Source: Lachnospiraceae bacterium MD335
GTDB taxonomy: Bacteria > Bacillota > Clostridia > Lachnospirales > Lachnospiraceae
NCBI GenBank assembly: GCA_000403335.2
Contig: KE159630.1
Coordinates: 185,172 to 249,171 of the forward strand
Reading direction: 5' to 3'
Length of the DNA stretch: 64,000 bases
Shown here: one piece after another, positions 1-9,110 of the stretch
Position numbering within the stretch: the stretch's first letter is position 1
Layout of the letters: each line of letters begins with the position of its first letter
Notes under the pieces: generated by a model
What the model was told of the DNA's origin: nothing
What the model saw: the letters and a program-made list of their open reading frames with translations, nothing else
Databases searched by the model: none
Program-made: the position numbers and the translations under genes

Positions 1-2
1 TT

Positions 3-968
3 GGGACCTCCAACATGGTATCCTATGAGCGTTTTACATTGCGCGGTCCGGGAAGCGGTGTCGTAAAAGAAAATCTTTATGCATATTCGAGCGCCTTTGC
101 TTCTAACTTTATCAGCGATGACGGCGTTGGTGCACAGAAGAATCGCTTCTGTATCTTGTTTATTGATGGCGAGTATTGGGGAATCTACAGCCTTATGGAA
201 CCCAAAGGCAAAGAATATATTCACAATCGTACAGGAGCAGCAAAAAAAGATATTACGCTTGTAATCCCGTGGAAAAATATATCGGCAAAAGAGTTTGATG
301 AACTTTTTGAGGCGATTCGTGCGAGAGATTTTTATCAGGAAGCGGATTACGAATGGATTAAGACAGAGATTAACGTTGATAATTTTATAGAATTTGTGTT
401 TGCCGAGGCATTCTTTGGAAATACGGACGCTGTGAGCAACGGAGACCATAATCTGCATATATGGAAAGAAAAAGGCGGGTTGTGGAACTGGTATTTATTT
501 GATTTTGACTGCACAATGGTAGATAATGAGAATTATTTAAAAGAAATGTTAGAACTGGGGTTTGGAGACAGCGCTGCGGAAGAAAAGAAAAATTTTTCGG
601 CGTGGCTTTTTCAAAGACTTTGGCGGTGTGAGGCATTTCGCAATGATTTTACCACGTATGTGAGGCATAAGTGCAGCACGGTCTACACAAAAGAAAATGT
701 GACCGCTGCGTTTGAACAACATACGAAAGCATATGCAGCAGAAATGCAGGAAAATCTGCTTCGCTGTGAAATGGGCTATACGAAGCTGAAGCAGCTTAGC
801 TTTGCCGTAAGGGGAATCGATGCTGCATATCAGAATTTTACAATGGAGCAATGGAAGACAGTGGTAAATGATATTTATCGGTTTTTGTCAGGAAGAACTG
901 CGCGTGTATTGGAGTTTTTAGACGAGCTTGAGCAGGAAGGATACATGCTGCCGCAGTCGGAAGGGTAA
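3..968 (+). CDS. CotH-like kinase family protein, C-terminal part (5' end cut by window edge)
   Basis: The frame is open from base 3, so the true start lies before the window; the first internal ATG is at 15. Visible CotH-family features are the [17 protein letters not shown] stretch (family form NGEYWGLYxLxE) and the later [14 protein letters not shown] segment (family form KWKWxPWDLD), with Asp residues in the position of the metal-binding pair. CotH proteins are atypical protein kinases first known from spore coats; outside spore formers they occur in exopolysaccharide loci, where targets are mostly unknown. It stops just before the aminotransferase gene and is probably co-transcribed with it. 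A role in phosphorylating a surface protein or glycan enzyme is inference. No signal peptide can be judged because the N terminus is missing. Confidence 0.75.
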   Translation, partial: GTSNMVSYERFTLRGPGSGVVKENLYAYSSAFASNFISDDGVGAQKNRFCILFIDGEYWGIYSLMEPKGKEYIHNRTGAAKKDITLVIPWKNISAKEFDELFEAIRARDFYQEADYEWIKTEINVDNFIEFVFAEAFFGNTDAVSNGDHNLHIWKEKGGLWNWYLFDFDCTMVDNENYLKEMLELGFGDSAAEEKKNFSAWLFQRLWRCEAFRNDFTTYVRHKCSTVYTKENVTAAFEQHTKAYAAEMQENLLRCEMGYTKLKQLSFAVRGIDAAYQNFTMEQWKTVVNDIYRFLSGRTARVLEFLDELEQEGYMLPQSEG

Positions 969-978
969 GGGAATACAG

Positions 979-2070
979 ATGCAGATTAAATGCAATGTTT
1001 TAGACAGGCAGTTTCAGATGCACCAGGAGGAATATGAGGAAGCCGCGCTTCGCGTGCTGCGCTCTGGCTGGTATATTCTGGGAAAAGAAGTCGAACAGTT
1101 TGAGGAAGCGTTTGTTGTTTATACAGGCAGAAAATACTGTGTTGGATTAAATTCAGGGCTTGACGCACTGATCATGTCGGTTCGCGCGCTTGGAATCGGC
1201 GCGGGGGATGAAGTGATTGTACAGGCAAATACGTATATTGCAACAGTGCTTGGCATCACGGAAAATAAGGCAGTGCCTGTGTTTATAGAGCCGGATGAAT
1301 ATTTTAATATGGATGCGGAGCAGATAGAACAGGCAATTACGCCAAGAACAAAAGCAGTCATGGTGACACATCTCTATGGGCAGGCAAGCAATATGGAGCG
1401 GATTGCGCAGATTGCAGAGAAGCATCAGCTGGCACTTATTGAGGACTGCGCGCAGTCGCACGGCGCCTGTTTTGGCGGTAAAATGACGGGGAGCTTCGGC
1501 ATTTCGGGATGTTTTAGTTTTTATCCGACGAAAAATCTTGGCGCATTTGGCGACGCGGGTGCGGTGGTGACAGATGACAAAGCATTTGCGGATCAAATCA
1601 GAATGATGCGTAATTATGGCAGCCGTGTCAGGTACTATAACGAAATAGAGGGCTTAAATTCACGGCTTGACGAGATGCAGGCGGCGCTTCTTCGGGTAAA
1701 ATTAAAGTATATGGATGAACTGAATGATGAGCGCAAAAAGCTGGCGGCAGTCTATGACAGAGGGATTAAGAATGATAAAATCATACTTCCCAAAGTAAGA
1801 AACGGTGCGGACAGCATTTATCACCAGTATGTAATCCGTTGTAAGGGGCGCGAAAAGCTTCAGAAGTTTTTGCAGGAGAGGGACATTCAGACACAAATTC
1901 ATTACCCGATACCGCCTCATCTTGCGGACTGTTATCGGTATTTGGGGCATGAAAAGGGTGAATTTTTGCTGGCGGAGCAATATGCCAGGGAGGTTTTAAG
2001 CCTTCCGATTTATACGGGTATGACGGACGAAGAGCAGCAGTATGTGATTGCCGCGCTCAACGCGTTTTGA
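979..2070 (+). CDS. DegT/DnrJ/EryC1-family sugar aminotransferase (probable dTDP-3-oxo-6-deoxyhexose 3-aminotransferase)
   Basis: This is a 363-residue PLP-dependent aminotransferase of the DegT/DnrJ/EryC1/StrS fold, of normal length. The PLP lysine lies in [15 protein letters not shown] at about K185, and the EDCAQSHGA segment carries the PLP-ring Asp. The ATG at 979 is preferred over an upstream TTG because it lines up with family N termini and follows a weak purine-rich site (TAAGGG). A ketoisomerase of the FdtA/QdtA type follows 38 bases later and then an acetyltransferase, so the likely substrate is a dTDP-3-keto-6-deoxyhexose and the product a 3-amino sugar (Qui3N or Fuc3N type). The exact sugar cannot be read from sequence. 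FdtB and QdtB are the characterised analogues. Confidence 0.88.
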   Translation: MQIKCNVLDRQFQMHQEEYEEAALRVLRSGWYILGKEVEQFEEAFVVYTGRKYCVGLNSGLDALIMSVRALGIGAGDEVIVQANTYIATVLGITENKAVPVFIEPDEYFNMDAEQIEQAITPRTKAVMVTHLYGQASNMERIAQIAEKHQLALIEDCAQSHGACFGGKMTGSFGISGCFSFYPTKNLGAFGDAGAVVTDDKAFADQIRMMRNYGSRVRYYNEIEGLNSRLDEMQAALLRVKLKYMDELNDERKKLAAVYDRGIKNDKIILPKVRNGADSIYHQYVIRCKGREKLQKFLQERDIQTQIHYPIPPHLADCYRYLGHEKGEFLLAEQYAREVLSLPIYTGMTDEEQQYVIAALNAF

Positions 2071-2108
2071 TAAAATAGTAACAATCAGGCAGCGAAACGG
2101 GAGGATAT

Positions 2109-2534
2109 ATGATAGAGGATTGCAAATTTATTGAGTTCCCGCAAAAAGGTGACGAGCGGGGACATCTTGTCATCATTGAGGGGAATCAGGATATACCGTT
2201 TGACATAAAGCGGGTGTTTTATATATACGGCTCGGATCGGGAGGTAATCCGTGGGCGTCACGCCAACTATAACTCGGAGTTTGTTCTAATAAACGTCTCA
2301 GGAACTTCTAAAGTAAAGGTGGACGATGGGACAAGTCAAAAAATATTTAACCTCGACCGGCCGCATGTGGGGATATATCTTCCGAAGCTTGTTTGGAAGG
2401 ATATGTATGACTTTTCGGAGGATTCGGTGCTTTTGTGCCTGTCCAGCGAGCATTATGACGCAGGCGAATATATCCGGGATTATGATCAGTATTTAACCGT
2501 GATGAAAGAGGAGAATCATGTTAAGACGCCTTGA
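2109..2534 (+). CDS. FdtA/QdtA-like dTDP-4-keto-6-deoxyglucose 3,4-ketoisomerase (cupin)
   Basis: This 141-residue single-domain cupin matches the WxcM/FdtA/QdtA family along its length: IKRVFYIYGS, the VIRGRHANYNSEFVLIN strand, KVKVDDG, VGIYLPKLVWKDMYDFS and SEHYDAGEYIRDYD. Family members move the keto group of dTDP-4-keto-6-deoxyglucose from C4 to C3 before transamination. In FdtA the first strand carries a His-Ala-His pair; here it reads His-Ala-Asn, so one of the two active-site histidines is replaced, a variant I recall in homologues from other polysaccharide loci. The gene overlaps the next by 17 bases, which suggests translational coupling. The start follows GGGAGG. Function is inferred from family and neighbours. 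Confidence 0.85.
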   Translation: MIEDCKFIEFPQKGDERGHLVIIEGNQDIPFDIKRVFYIYGSDREVIRGRHANYNSEFVLINVSGTSKVKVDDGTSQKIFNLDRPHVGIYLPKLVWKDMYDFSEDSVLLCLSSEHYDAGEYIRDYDQYLTVMKEENHVKTP

Positions 2535-3036
2535 AAAAAAAGATGCCCCCCTGATGCTGGAATGGATGCATGACTGCGAAATCAACTGCAATTTTCAGGC
2601 AGATTTTGCCGCTGCAACAATGGAAAGTGTGCTGGACTTTATTGATGAGAGCTTTAACGGCGACAACAGGAACTTTGCGTTTGTGGACGAAAATGACGAA
2701 TATTTGGGTACAATAAGCTTAAAGCGCATTTCATTCAAAAACGGGAATGCGGAGTATGCGGTTGTCACAAGAAAAAAGGCCCAGGGTACAGGAGCTGCCA
2801 TGCGTGCGACGCAGGAAATACTGCGGTATGCGTTTGAAGAGCTTGGGCTTCATAAGGTGTATTTAAACGTGCTTGAAGACAATGTGAGAGCGCAGAAATT
2901 GTATGAAAAGTGCGGATTTGTGTATGAGGGAAGCGCCGTTGACGCGGTAAAAATAAATGGAATGTACAAAACACTGAAATGGTATGGCATTATCAATCGT
3001 TTGAGCAGTTTTAAAAGTGAGGATGAACTTGAATAA
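2518..3036 (+). CDS. GNAT-family N-acetyltransferase (probable amino-sugar N-acetyltransferase)
   Basis: A 172-residue RimJ/RimL/PseH-like GNAT protein. The acetyl-CoA loop is degenerate but placed as expected (RKKAQGTGAAMRAT), followed by GLHKVYLNVLEDNVRAQKLYEKCGFVYEG, the typical C-terminal GNAT region. The ATG at 2518 sits after AAGAGGAG inside the end of the ketoisomerase gene. In known Qui3NAc and Fuc3NAc pathways the last step is done by a left-handed beta-helix acetyltransferase (QdtC, FdtC). Here a GNAT enzyme occupies that place, as PseH does in pseudaminic acid synthesis. That it acetylates the 3-amino group of the nucleotide sugar is inference from position. Confidence 0.82.
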   Translation: MLRRLEKKDAPLMLEWMHDCEINCNFQADFAAATMESVLDFIDESFNGDNRNFAFVDENDEYLGTISLKRISFKNGNAEYAVVTRKKAQGTGAAMRATQEILRYAFEELGLHKVYLNVLEDNVRAQKLYEKCGFVYEGSAVDAVKINGMYKTLKWYGIINRLSSFKSEDELE

Positions 3037-3853
3037 GTATATAAAAAAGATAAAAAATTTTCCGAAAAGAATATACCGCAGCATCGAGAGCAGGCGCTAC
3101 CGTGACGGGGCATATAAAAACAGCCTTTCGGTGCTGTCTCCGTGGCAGACGCTTGAGAAGCTTACGGAACGCGAGCGCTGTTTTTGCAGATTTGGCGACG
3201 GGGAGATTGCGCTGATACGGGGAGAGAGGATTGCTTTTCAGAAAGCGGACAGAGCGCTCGGTGCGCGTCTTTTGGAAATCCTTCAGTCACAGGAAGAACA
3301 ACTTCTCGTTGGAATTAATTATTTTTATTTGAATCCGGTGGAGGGTGTCAACGGGTTTACGCAGAATTTTTTAAACTGCCTCCAGATGCAGAGGAAATTC
3401 CTGATAAAAAATTGTAATAAGGAACGGGTGTACATTGATGCGGCAATCACGCAGATGTACCAAAACTATAATGAATATGACTTTGCCGGGCATTTCAGAA
3501 GACTTCAGGCGCTTTTTGCAGACAAAAAAATTACCCTGATTTGCGGGGAACGCGTTTTAAGCGATATTCAATACAATGCGCTTGACGTATGTGCGGATGT
3601 TGAATACATTTATGGTCCTGCAAAAGATGCGTATGATCAGTATGATACACTGCTTAAAAAGGCGCTTGCGGTTGATAACGGGCGGATTATCTGTGTGATA
3701 CTTGGTCCGGCGGCAAAGGTTTTGGTGTATGATTTATATAAAAATGGCAGGACGGCATGGGACATCGGTCATTATTTAAAGGATTATGACTCTTACATGA
3801 GGCAGCAGCCGCGCACAGATGCGGAAATTGAGGCATTCTTTCAGCCGGATTAA
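3029..3853 (+). CDS. GT-D fold (DUF1792-type) glycosyltransferase
   Basis: About 274 residues. The key sign is CRFGDGEIALIRGE near residue 55: the RxGDGE motif supplies the metal-binding Asp-x-Glu of the GT-D fold, first described for the DUF1792 enzyme that extends glycans on streptococcal serine-rich proteins. Later family segments are VGINYFY, ITLICGERVLSDIQYN and GRIICVILGPAAKVLVYDLYKNG. There is no membrane segment, so it should act in the cytoplasm on a nucleotide sugar and a lipid- or protein-linked acceptor. The start is uncertain: GTG 3017, ATG 3023 and TTG 3029 are in frame. TTG 3029 has the best spacing to GAGG (3019-3022), and translation would begin inside the end of the acetyltransferase gene. 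Confidence 0.85.
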   Translation: MNKYIKKIKNFPKRIYRSIESRRYRDGAYKNSLSVLSPWQTLEKLTERERCFCRFGDGEIALIRGERIAFQKADRALGARLLEILQSQEEQLLVGINYFYLNPVEGVNGFTQNFLNCLQMQRKFLIKNCNKERVYIDAAITQMYQNYNEYDFAGHFRRLQALFADKKITLICGERVLSDIQYNALDVCADVEYIYGPAKDAYDQYDTLLKKALAVDNGRIICVILGPAAKVLVYDLYKNGRTAWDIGHYLKDYDSYMRQQPRTDAEIEAFFQPD

Positions 3854-3874
3854 AATTTGGAGAAAAACGAAACA

Positions 3875-5626
3875 ATGTATAAAAAGATAAGCTATATTTT
3901 GGACGACGGGCAAAAAATAAAATTGGTGATTATGCTGTTTGTGATTTTGGTGGGAGCGCTCTTTGAACTTTTGGGGGTGTCTGCGATTATGCCTTTAATT
4001 TCCGTGGCGACAAATCCTGACTCGATAAATGAGACGTGGTATTTGCTGCTTATCAGGGATTTATTCGGATTTGATGAGGCGAAGCAGATTATTGTGTTCC
4101 TTGCACTTGCACTTGTGATTGTATACATTGCAAAAAACGCATATATCAGTGAGATGTATAATCTGCAATATCGTTTTATATTTAACAATCAGAGACGGCT
4201 TGCCGTAAAAATGATGAAGTCGTATATGCACCAAAACTATCTGTTTCATGTTTCCAGAAATGTTGCGGAGCTGCAAAGAAACGTTACGGAGGATGTAAAC
4301 GGGTTCTATACGGTGGTGCTCAATGCGATGCAGTTTATCGCGGAGGCGAGTGTGTGCGTGGTGCTTGCCGTATTTTTAATGCGTGTTGATGTGATGACGA
4401 CGCTGGTGGTTGCAGGACTTGTATTTGTATTTGCGCTTCTTGTCGGCGTAGTGTTTAAAAAGACACTTGTCAAAAAGGGGAAAGAGAACAGAAGTGTCAG
4501 CATCCGGCTGACGAAATGGGTGCTGCAGTCCTTTTCCGGTATCAAGGAAATTAAGGTTATGAACAAAGAAGACTTTTTCCTCAAAAATTATGAAAGTACT
4601 TACCGCAGGTTTACGGCGCTGCAAAGACAGCAGTCAATGCTGACGTTTGTGCCGCGGCCTGTAATGGAAACAGTCTGTATCAGCGGTCTGCTGCTCACAA
4701 TGGCAGTAAAGGTGTATGCGTTTGACACGGATTTAACGGCGTTTATTCCGGCGCTTTCGGCGTTTGCGATTGCGGCATTTCGTATGCTTCCGTCGTTTAA
4801 CCGGATTTCGGGCTTTATGAGTGCAATGATGTTCAACAGACCGGCGATTGATGTGCTCTACGATGATTTGACAGAGATTGAGAGGTTGGATAAAAAACGT
4901 GCAAAAGAAGAAAAACAGGGGAAGCCGTTAACGATCCAAAATGGTATTTCCATAAAAGACGTATCGTTTCGCTATCCGAAGGCGGACAAAAGAGTGCTTG
5001 AACATCTTGATTTAGAGATTGCAAATAATACGTCCGTAGCGCTGATTGGTGCGTCGGGCGCCGGAAAATCGACGCTTGCGGATGTGATACTGGGTGTTTT
5101 GGAACCGGAGAACGGCAGTATTCTTGTGGATGGAAGGGACATTCGCAGTGATATGGATGCATGGCATGCAAGCATAGGATATATACCGCAGGCAATCTAT
5201 CTGATGGACGATACCATTCGGGCAAACATTGCGTTTGGCGTGGAACAAAACGAAATCGACGAAAATATGCTGCAAAAAGCAGTGCGTGAGGCACAGCTTG
5301 AGGAGTTTGTAAAAAGCCTGCCGGACGGACTGGATACCGTGATTGGGGACCGGGGCGTCAAACTCTCGGGAGGGCAGCGCCAGCGCATCGGTATTGCACG
5401 CGCCTTATACGGAAATCCACAGGTATTGATTTTAGATGAGGCAACTTCGGCGCTTGACAACGATACGGAAAAGGAAGTTATGAATGCCATAGACAGTCTG
5501 CATGGCACGAGGACGCTGATTGTGATTGCCCACCGGCTTACTACGATAAAGAAGTGTGATCAGATTTATGAGGTCGGAAACGGGGGCGTTACGCTTAGAA
5601 GCAGGGAAGAAGTTTTTGGAGGATAA
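3875..5626 (+). CDS. ABC transporter, fused membrane and ATPase domains (PglK/MsbA-like lipid-linked sugar flippase)
   Basis: A 583-residue half-transporter. The N-terminal ~320 residues form a six-helix exporter domain and the rest an ATPase with Walker A GASGAGKS (about 392-399), signature LSGGQ (497-501), Walker B ending in D521-E522 and the switch His in AHRLTT. This domain order fits exporters such as MsbA and the lipid-linked oligosaccharide flippase PglK. It lies between a cytoplasmic glycosyltransferase and two extracellular phosphoglycerol transferases, so flipping a polyprenyl-linked repeat unit is the most likely job (inference). ATG 3875 is preferred over TTG 3857 because the GGAG at 3859-3862 would otherwise lie inside the coding region. 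Confidence 0.88.
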   Translation: MYKKISYILDDGQKIKLVIMLFVILVGALFELLGVSAIMPLISVATNPDSINETWYLLLIRDLFGFDEAKQIIVFLALALVIVYIAKNAYISEMYNLQYRFIFNNQRRLAVKMMKSYMHQNYLFHVSRNVAELQRNVTEDVNGFYTVVLNAMQFIAEASVCVVLAVFLMRVDVMTTLVVAGLVFVFALLVGVVFKKTLVKKGKENRSVSIRLTKWVLQSFSGIKEIKVMNKEDFFLKNYESTYRRFTALQRQQSMLTFVPRPVMETVCISGLLLTMAVKVYAFDTDLTAFIPALSAFAIAAFRMLPSFNRISGFMSAMMFNRPAIDVLYDDLTEIERLDKKRAKEEKQGKPLTIQNGISIKDVSFRYPKADKRVLEHLDLEIANNTSVALIGASGAGKSTLADVILGVLEPENGSILVDGRDIRSDMDAWHASIGYIPQAIYLMDDTIRANIAFGVEQNEIDENMLQKAVREAQLEEFVKSLPDGLDTVIGDRGVKLSGGQRQRIGIARALYGNPQVLILDEATSALDNDTEKEVMNAIDSLHGTRTLIVIAHRLTTIKKCDQIYEVGNGGVTLRSREEVFGG

Positions 5627-5628
5627 GG

Positions 5629-7179
5629 ATGAAAAAGTTTAAGACAGTCATAGTGCAGATCCTTGTATTTATATTGATTCTGCTTACATTCAGCATGGGT
5701 TGGTGTATTGACAACTTTGGAAATATTGGTTTAAGCGAAATTATTTTTACGCTGAATATGCCGCTAAAGGGAACGGCAAACTCCTATTTTCTCACCTATT
5801 TTCTATATGCGTTTTGTCCGGCAGCAGTATTATTTGGATTGGAGTTATTTGCGGCATTTCGCACACCCAAACATATGTATGGACTCCGGCTTTCGTTTCG
5901 GGATAAGATCTCTGAGATTCCGATACTGCCTTTTCGGCTTAATGGTGCGGTGTGGACGATTGTGATGCTTATATGGTTCGGTGAGATTGTCAGTATTGCA
6001 GACGATAATTTTGCAGTGTTTGATTATGTAAAAAGTCAGATGGACGCTTCGGAGTTTATCGAAAATGTATATGTAGATGCGGGAGAGACGAATATTACAT
6101 TCCCCCAGCAGAAGCGCAATTTGATCTGCATCTATGTAGAGTCGGCAGAGACTTCTTTTCAGGATAAAGGAAACGGAGGATTTCTTGATTACAACATTAT
6201 TCCTGAGATGACCGCGCTTGCGGCGGAGAATGTAAGCTTTTCCCATTCGGAACTGTTGGAGGGTGCGGCTGTGGCGCCTGCATGCGGCTGGACGATGGCG
6301 GGGCTTGTGGCACAGACATCCGGACTTCCGCTGAAGCTGTTTAAATATGAGGCGACAAACGGCGGTGTGGATAATTCGATGGGAAAATATGCCGCGTTTA
6401 TGCCGGGGGCGACTGCAATCGGGGAAATTCTTGAGCAGGAAGGCTATTACAACATCTTTATGGCGGGGTCTGATTTTACGTTTGGGGGCAGACGTGATTA
6501 TTTCACGCAGCATGGAAATTATGAAATTTGGGACTATAATACGGCGGCAGAGCTGGGGAAAATACCATCAGATTACAAGGAAGGCTGGGGCTTTGAGGAT
6601 GCAAAGATGTATGCGTTTGCAAAGGAAAAGCTGACAGAGCTTGCCGCAACGGGACAGCCCTTTAATTTTTCGCTGCTTACGGTGGATACGCATACGGGGG
6701 GCGGTTACTTGTGTGAATTGTGTCCGGATACCTATGACAGGCAGTATGCAAACGTGTGGGCATGTGCATCCAACCAGGTATATCAATTTGTAGAGTGGAT
6801 CAAACAGCAGGATTTTTATGAAAATACGGCAATCTGCATAACAGGTGACCATTGCAGTATGGAGGCTGGCTTTTTTGAAGAGCACGAATATTATGAACGG
6901 CATTCGGGTGAGACGCAGCGAAAGGTGTACAATGCTTTCATCAATGCCGCAGTGCAGCCTGTCAATATGAAAAACAGGAAATTTACGACAATGGACATCT
7001 ATCCGACTGTACTTGCTTCCATCGGAGCAAAGATAGACGGTGAAAGGCTTGGATTGGGGACCAACTTATTTTCCGATGTGCCTACGCTTGCGGAAGAATA
7101 CGGATATGAGCAGATGTTTGCCGAGTTAAATAAACGGTCGCGATTTTATGACAATACCATTTTGTATCCCGAAAAGTAA
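5629..7179 (+). CDS. LtaS/MdoB-like phosphoglycerol transferase, copy 1 (membrane sulfatase-fold)
   Basis: A 516-residue alkaline-phosphatase-superfamily enzyme. The N-terminal ~125 residues hold three or four membrane helices, fewer than the five of staphylococcal LtaS; the rest is an extracellular sulfatase-fold domain. The expected metal and catalytic residues are visible: E171 in IYVESAE, the likely nucleophile T222 in GWTMAGLVAQTSGLPLK, and D407-H408 in TGDHCS. The spacing around the Thr resembles E. coli MdoB/OpgB more than LtaS. Such enzymes take phosphoglycerol from phosphatidylglycerol and place it on a glycan or a growing polymer. It starts 2 bases after the ABC transporter stop. 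The acceptor is unknown; phosphoglycerol modification of the locus glycan is inference. Confidence 0.87.
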   Translation: MKKFKTVIVQILVFILILLTFSMGWCIDNFGNIGLSEIIFTLNMPLKGTANSYFLTYFLYAFCPAAVLFGLELFAAFRTPKHMYGLRLSFRDKISEIPILPFRLNGAVWTIVMLIWFGEIVSIADDNFAVFDYVKSQMDASEFIENVYVDAGETNITFPQQKRNLICIYVESAETSFQDKGNGGFLDYNIIPEMTALAAENVSFSHSELLEGAAVAPACGWTMAGLVAQTSGLPLKLFKYEATNGGVDNSMGKYAAFMPGATAIGEILEQEGYYNIFMAGSDFTFGGRRDYFTQHGNYEIWDYNTAAELGKIPSDYKEGWGFEDAKMYAFAKEKLTELAATGQPFNFSLLTVDTHTGGGYLCELCPDTYDRQYANVWACASNQVYQFVEWIKQQDFYENTAICITGDHCSMEAGFFEEHEYYERHSGETQRKVYNAFINAAVQPVNMKNRKFTTMDIYPTVLASIGAKIDGERLGLGTNLFSDVPTLAEEYGYEQMFAELNKRSRFYDNTILYPEK

Positions 7180-7198
7180 AAAGGAGGACTGATAAACA

Positions 7199-8746
7199 AT
7201 GAAAAGGCTTGCGGCTATGGTAAGACAGCTTTTGGTATTTTTTATGCTGCTTCTTTCGTTCAGCCTTGTATGGTGTATCAATAATTTTGGGAATATCGGA
7301 TTAAGTGAGATTGTGTTTACACTCAATATGCCGCTGAAAGGAACTGCGAATTCTTATTTTGTATCCTATTTTCTGCTGGCTTTTTTACCGGCGGCGGTTT
7401 TTTGGGGCATCGAACTGCTGTTAAAGTGTTTTCCCAAAAAGCGCACATATTCCCTGGCACTTTCGATTGGCAAGAGGACAATGGATATTGGAATACTGCC
7501 CATTAGACTTAATTGGATTGCCTGGCTGCTTGTAATGGCAATATGGCTTGGACAGATTATCGGCATTGCAGATGACAATTTTGAGCTGTACGCATATGTG
7601 CGGAGTCAGATTGAAGCTTCAGAACTGATTGAAAACGAGTATGTGGATGCGGCGAATGCAACGATTCACTTTCCAAACGAAAAACAAAATCTGATTTTTA
7701 TATTTATAGAGTCTGCGGAAACCTCCTTTATGGACAAGGCAAACGGCGGGCTTTTGGATGAAAATATTATTCCTGAATTGACGCAGCTTGCGAAAGAGAA
7801 CGTAAGTTTTTCCCATTCGGAGCTTTTGGAGGGTGCGGCTGTGGCGCCTGCGTGCGGCTGGACGATGGCAGGACTGATGGCACAGACATCAGGAATGCCG
7901 CTCAAACTGTTTAAGTACCAGGATAATACCGGAGGCGTTGATAATTCGATGAGCAAATATGCTTCCTTTATGCCCGGACTTACGTCTCTTGGTGAAATTC
8001 TTGAGAAACAAGGGTATCATAACTTTTTCCTTGCAGGGTCCGATTTTGCGTATGCGGGGAGGAAGGATTATTTTACACAGCATGGGAATTATGAGATATG
8101 GGACTATAACAGCGCTGTTGCAGAGGGAAGAATTCCTGATAATTATAAAGAAGGCTGGGGGTTTGAAGACGCAAGACTGTATGAATACGCGAAGGAAAAG
8201 CTGACGGCGCTTGCTGTGCAGGGAGAGCCTTTTAATTTTTCCATGCTTACGGTTGACACACATGCCGGCGGCGGTTATCTGTGTGAACTGTGCCCGGATA
8301 CTTACGGGGATCGATATGCGAATGTATGGGCGTGTGCGTCCCGTCAAGTATTTGATTTCGTGGAATGGATCAAACAGCAGGATTTTTATGAGAATACAAC
8401 CATCTGTATCACAGGCGACCATAGCAGCATGCAGACAGGTTTCTTTGAGGATTATGAGTACGACAAGCATGAGGGGGATACGGCAAGAAAGGTGTACAAT
8501 GTTTTTATTAATGCAAAGGCAAATCCGGTCAATCATAAAAACCGGCAGTTTACCACGCTTGATATGTTCCCGACAGTGCTTGCTAGCCTGGGAGCTCAGA
8601 TAGAAGGGGAACGGCTGGGCATCGGAACCAATTTATTCTCCGATGTGCCTACGCTTGCGGAGGAATACGGCTATGAGCAGCTGTTTGCAGAGCTTAATAA
8701 AAAGTCAAGATTCTATGACAACAATATTTTATATCCCAATAAATAA
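7199..8746 (+). CDS. LtaS/MdoB-like phosphoglycerol transferase, copy 2 (tandem paralogue)
   Basis: A 515-residue paralogue of the preceding gene, collinear over its whole length and strongly similar, with the same predicted nucleophile position (T222 in GWTMAGLMAQTSGMPLK), VESAETSF metal site and TGDH motif. Some stretches are almost identical at DNA level, such as around 6259-6300 and 7829-7870, and near both 3' ends, which suggests a recent duplication or gene conversion. The N-terminal helices and the 150 residues after them diverge more. It follows copy 1 by 19 bases with an AAGGAGG site. The two may act on different acceptors or as initiator and elongator, as with LtaP and LtaS in Listeria; that split is a guess. 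Confidence 0.87.
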   Translation: MKRLAAMVRQLLVFFMLLLSFSLVWCINNFGNIGLSEIVFTLNMPLKGTANSYFVSYFLLAFLPAAVFWGIELLLKCFPKKRTYSLALSIGKRTMDIGILPIRLNWIAWLLVMAIWLGQIIGIADDNFELYAYVRSQIEASELIENEYVDAANATIHFPNEKQNLIFIFIESAETSFMDKANGGLLDENIIPELTQLAKENVSFSHSELLEGAAVAPACGWTMAGLMAQTSGMPLKLFKYQDNTGGVDNSMSKYASFMPGLTSLGEILEKQGYHNFFLAGSDFAYAGRKDYFTQHGNYEIWDYNSAVAEGRIPDNYKEGWGFEDARLYEYAKEKLTALAVQGEPFNFSMLTVDTHAGGGYLCELCPDTYGDRYANVWACASRQVFDFVEWIKQQDFYENTTICITGDHSSMQTGFFEDYEYDKHEGDTARKVYNVFINAKANPVNHKNRQFTTLDMFPTVLASLGAQIEGERLGIGTNLFSDVPTLAEEYGYEQLFAELNKKSRFYDNNILYPNK

Positions 8747-8761
8747 AAGGAGAGGATTACG

Positions 8762-9082
8762 ATGTTTAATTATTTAATTATATTTGGCTGCGGAGCAATC
8801 ACCTATTTACTGGCGGAGAAGTGTTCAAATAAGACGTCGCCCAACTGGTACAGTGCGCTTATTACGTTTCTTATGTGTGCGATGCTTAATATGGTGACAA
8901 CCTATCTGATTCTTAGTCCGTTTGGAAGGATCACAAGAGTCGACACGGTTGACGGAATAACCGAAATCTCTTACGGAAGTTCGGCAATATTTTTAGCAAT
9001 TATCATAGCGCTGCTTTGGGGGATTGCGTTTGGATTTATCAAAAAAAATGTCGATATTAAGGCGCAGATCAACAAAAAATAG
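8762..9082 (+). CDS. small membrane protein of unknown function
   Basis: A 106-residue protein with three clear hydrophobic stretches (about residues 2-18, 29-52 and 76-95) and a Lys-rich cytoplasmic tail. I do not recognise a family. It has a good site (AAGGAGAGG) 16 bases after the second phosphoglycerol transferase and is followed closely by the GDPD gene, so it is almost surely translated and part of the same transcript. It could be an accessory subunit of one of the neighbouring membrane enzymes, but nothing in the sequence shows this. Confidence 0.7.
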   Translation: MFNYLIIFGCGAITYLLAEKCSNKTSPNWYSALITFLMCAMLNMVTTYLILSPFGRITRVDTVDGITEISYGSSAIFLAIIIALLWGIAFGFIKKNVDIKAQINKK

Positions 9083-9110
9083 CAATTGGTACAGGTCGGG
9101 AGAACTTAAA

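Noticed and set aside
928-978. Longer N terminus of the aminotransferase from TTG 928
   Set aside because: The added residues overlap the CotH-like gene, have no family counterpart and a suitable ATG follows at 979.
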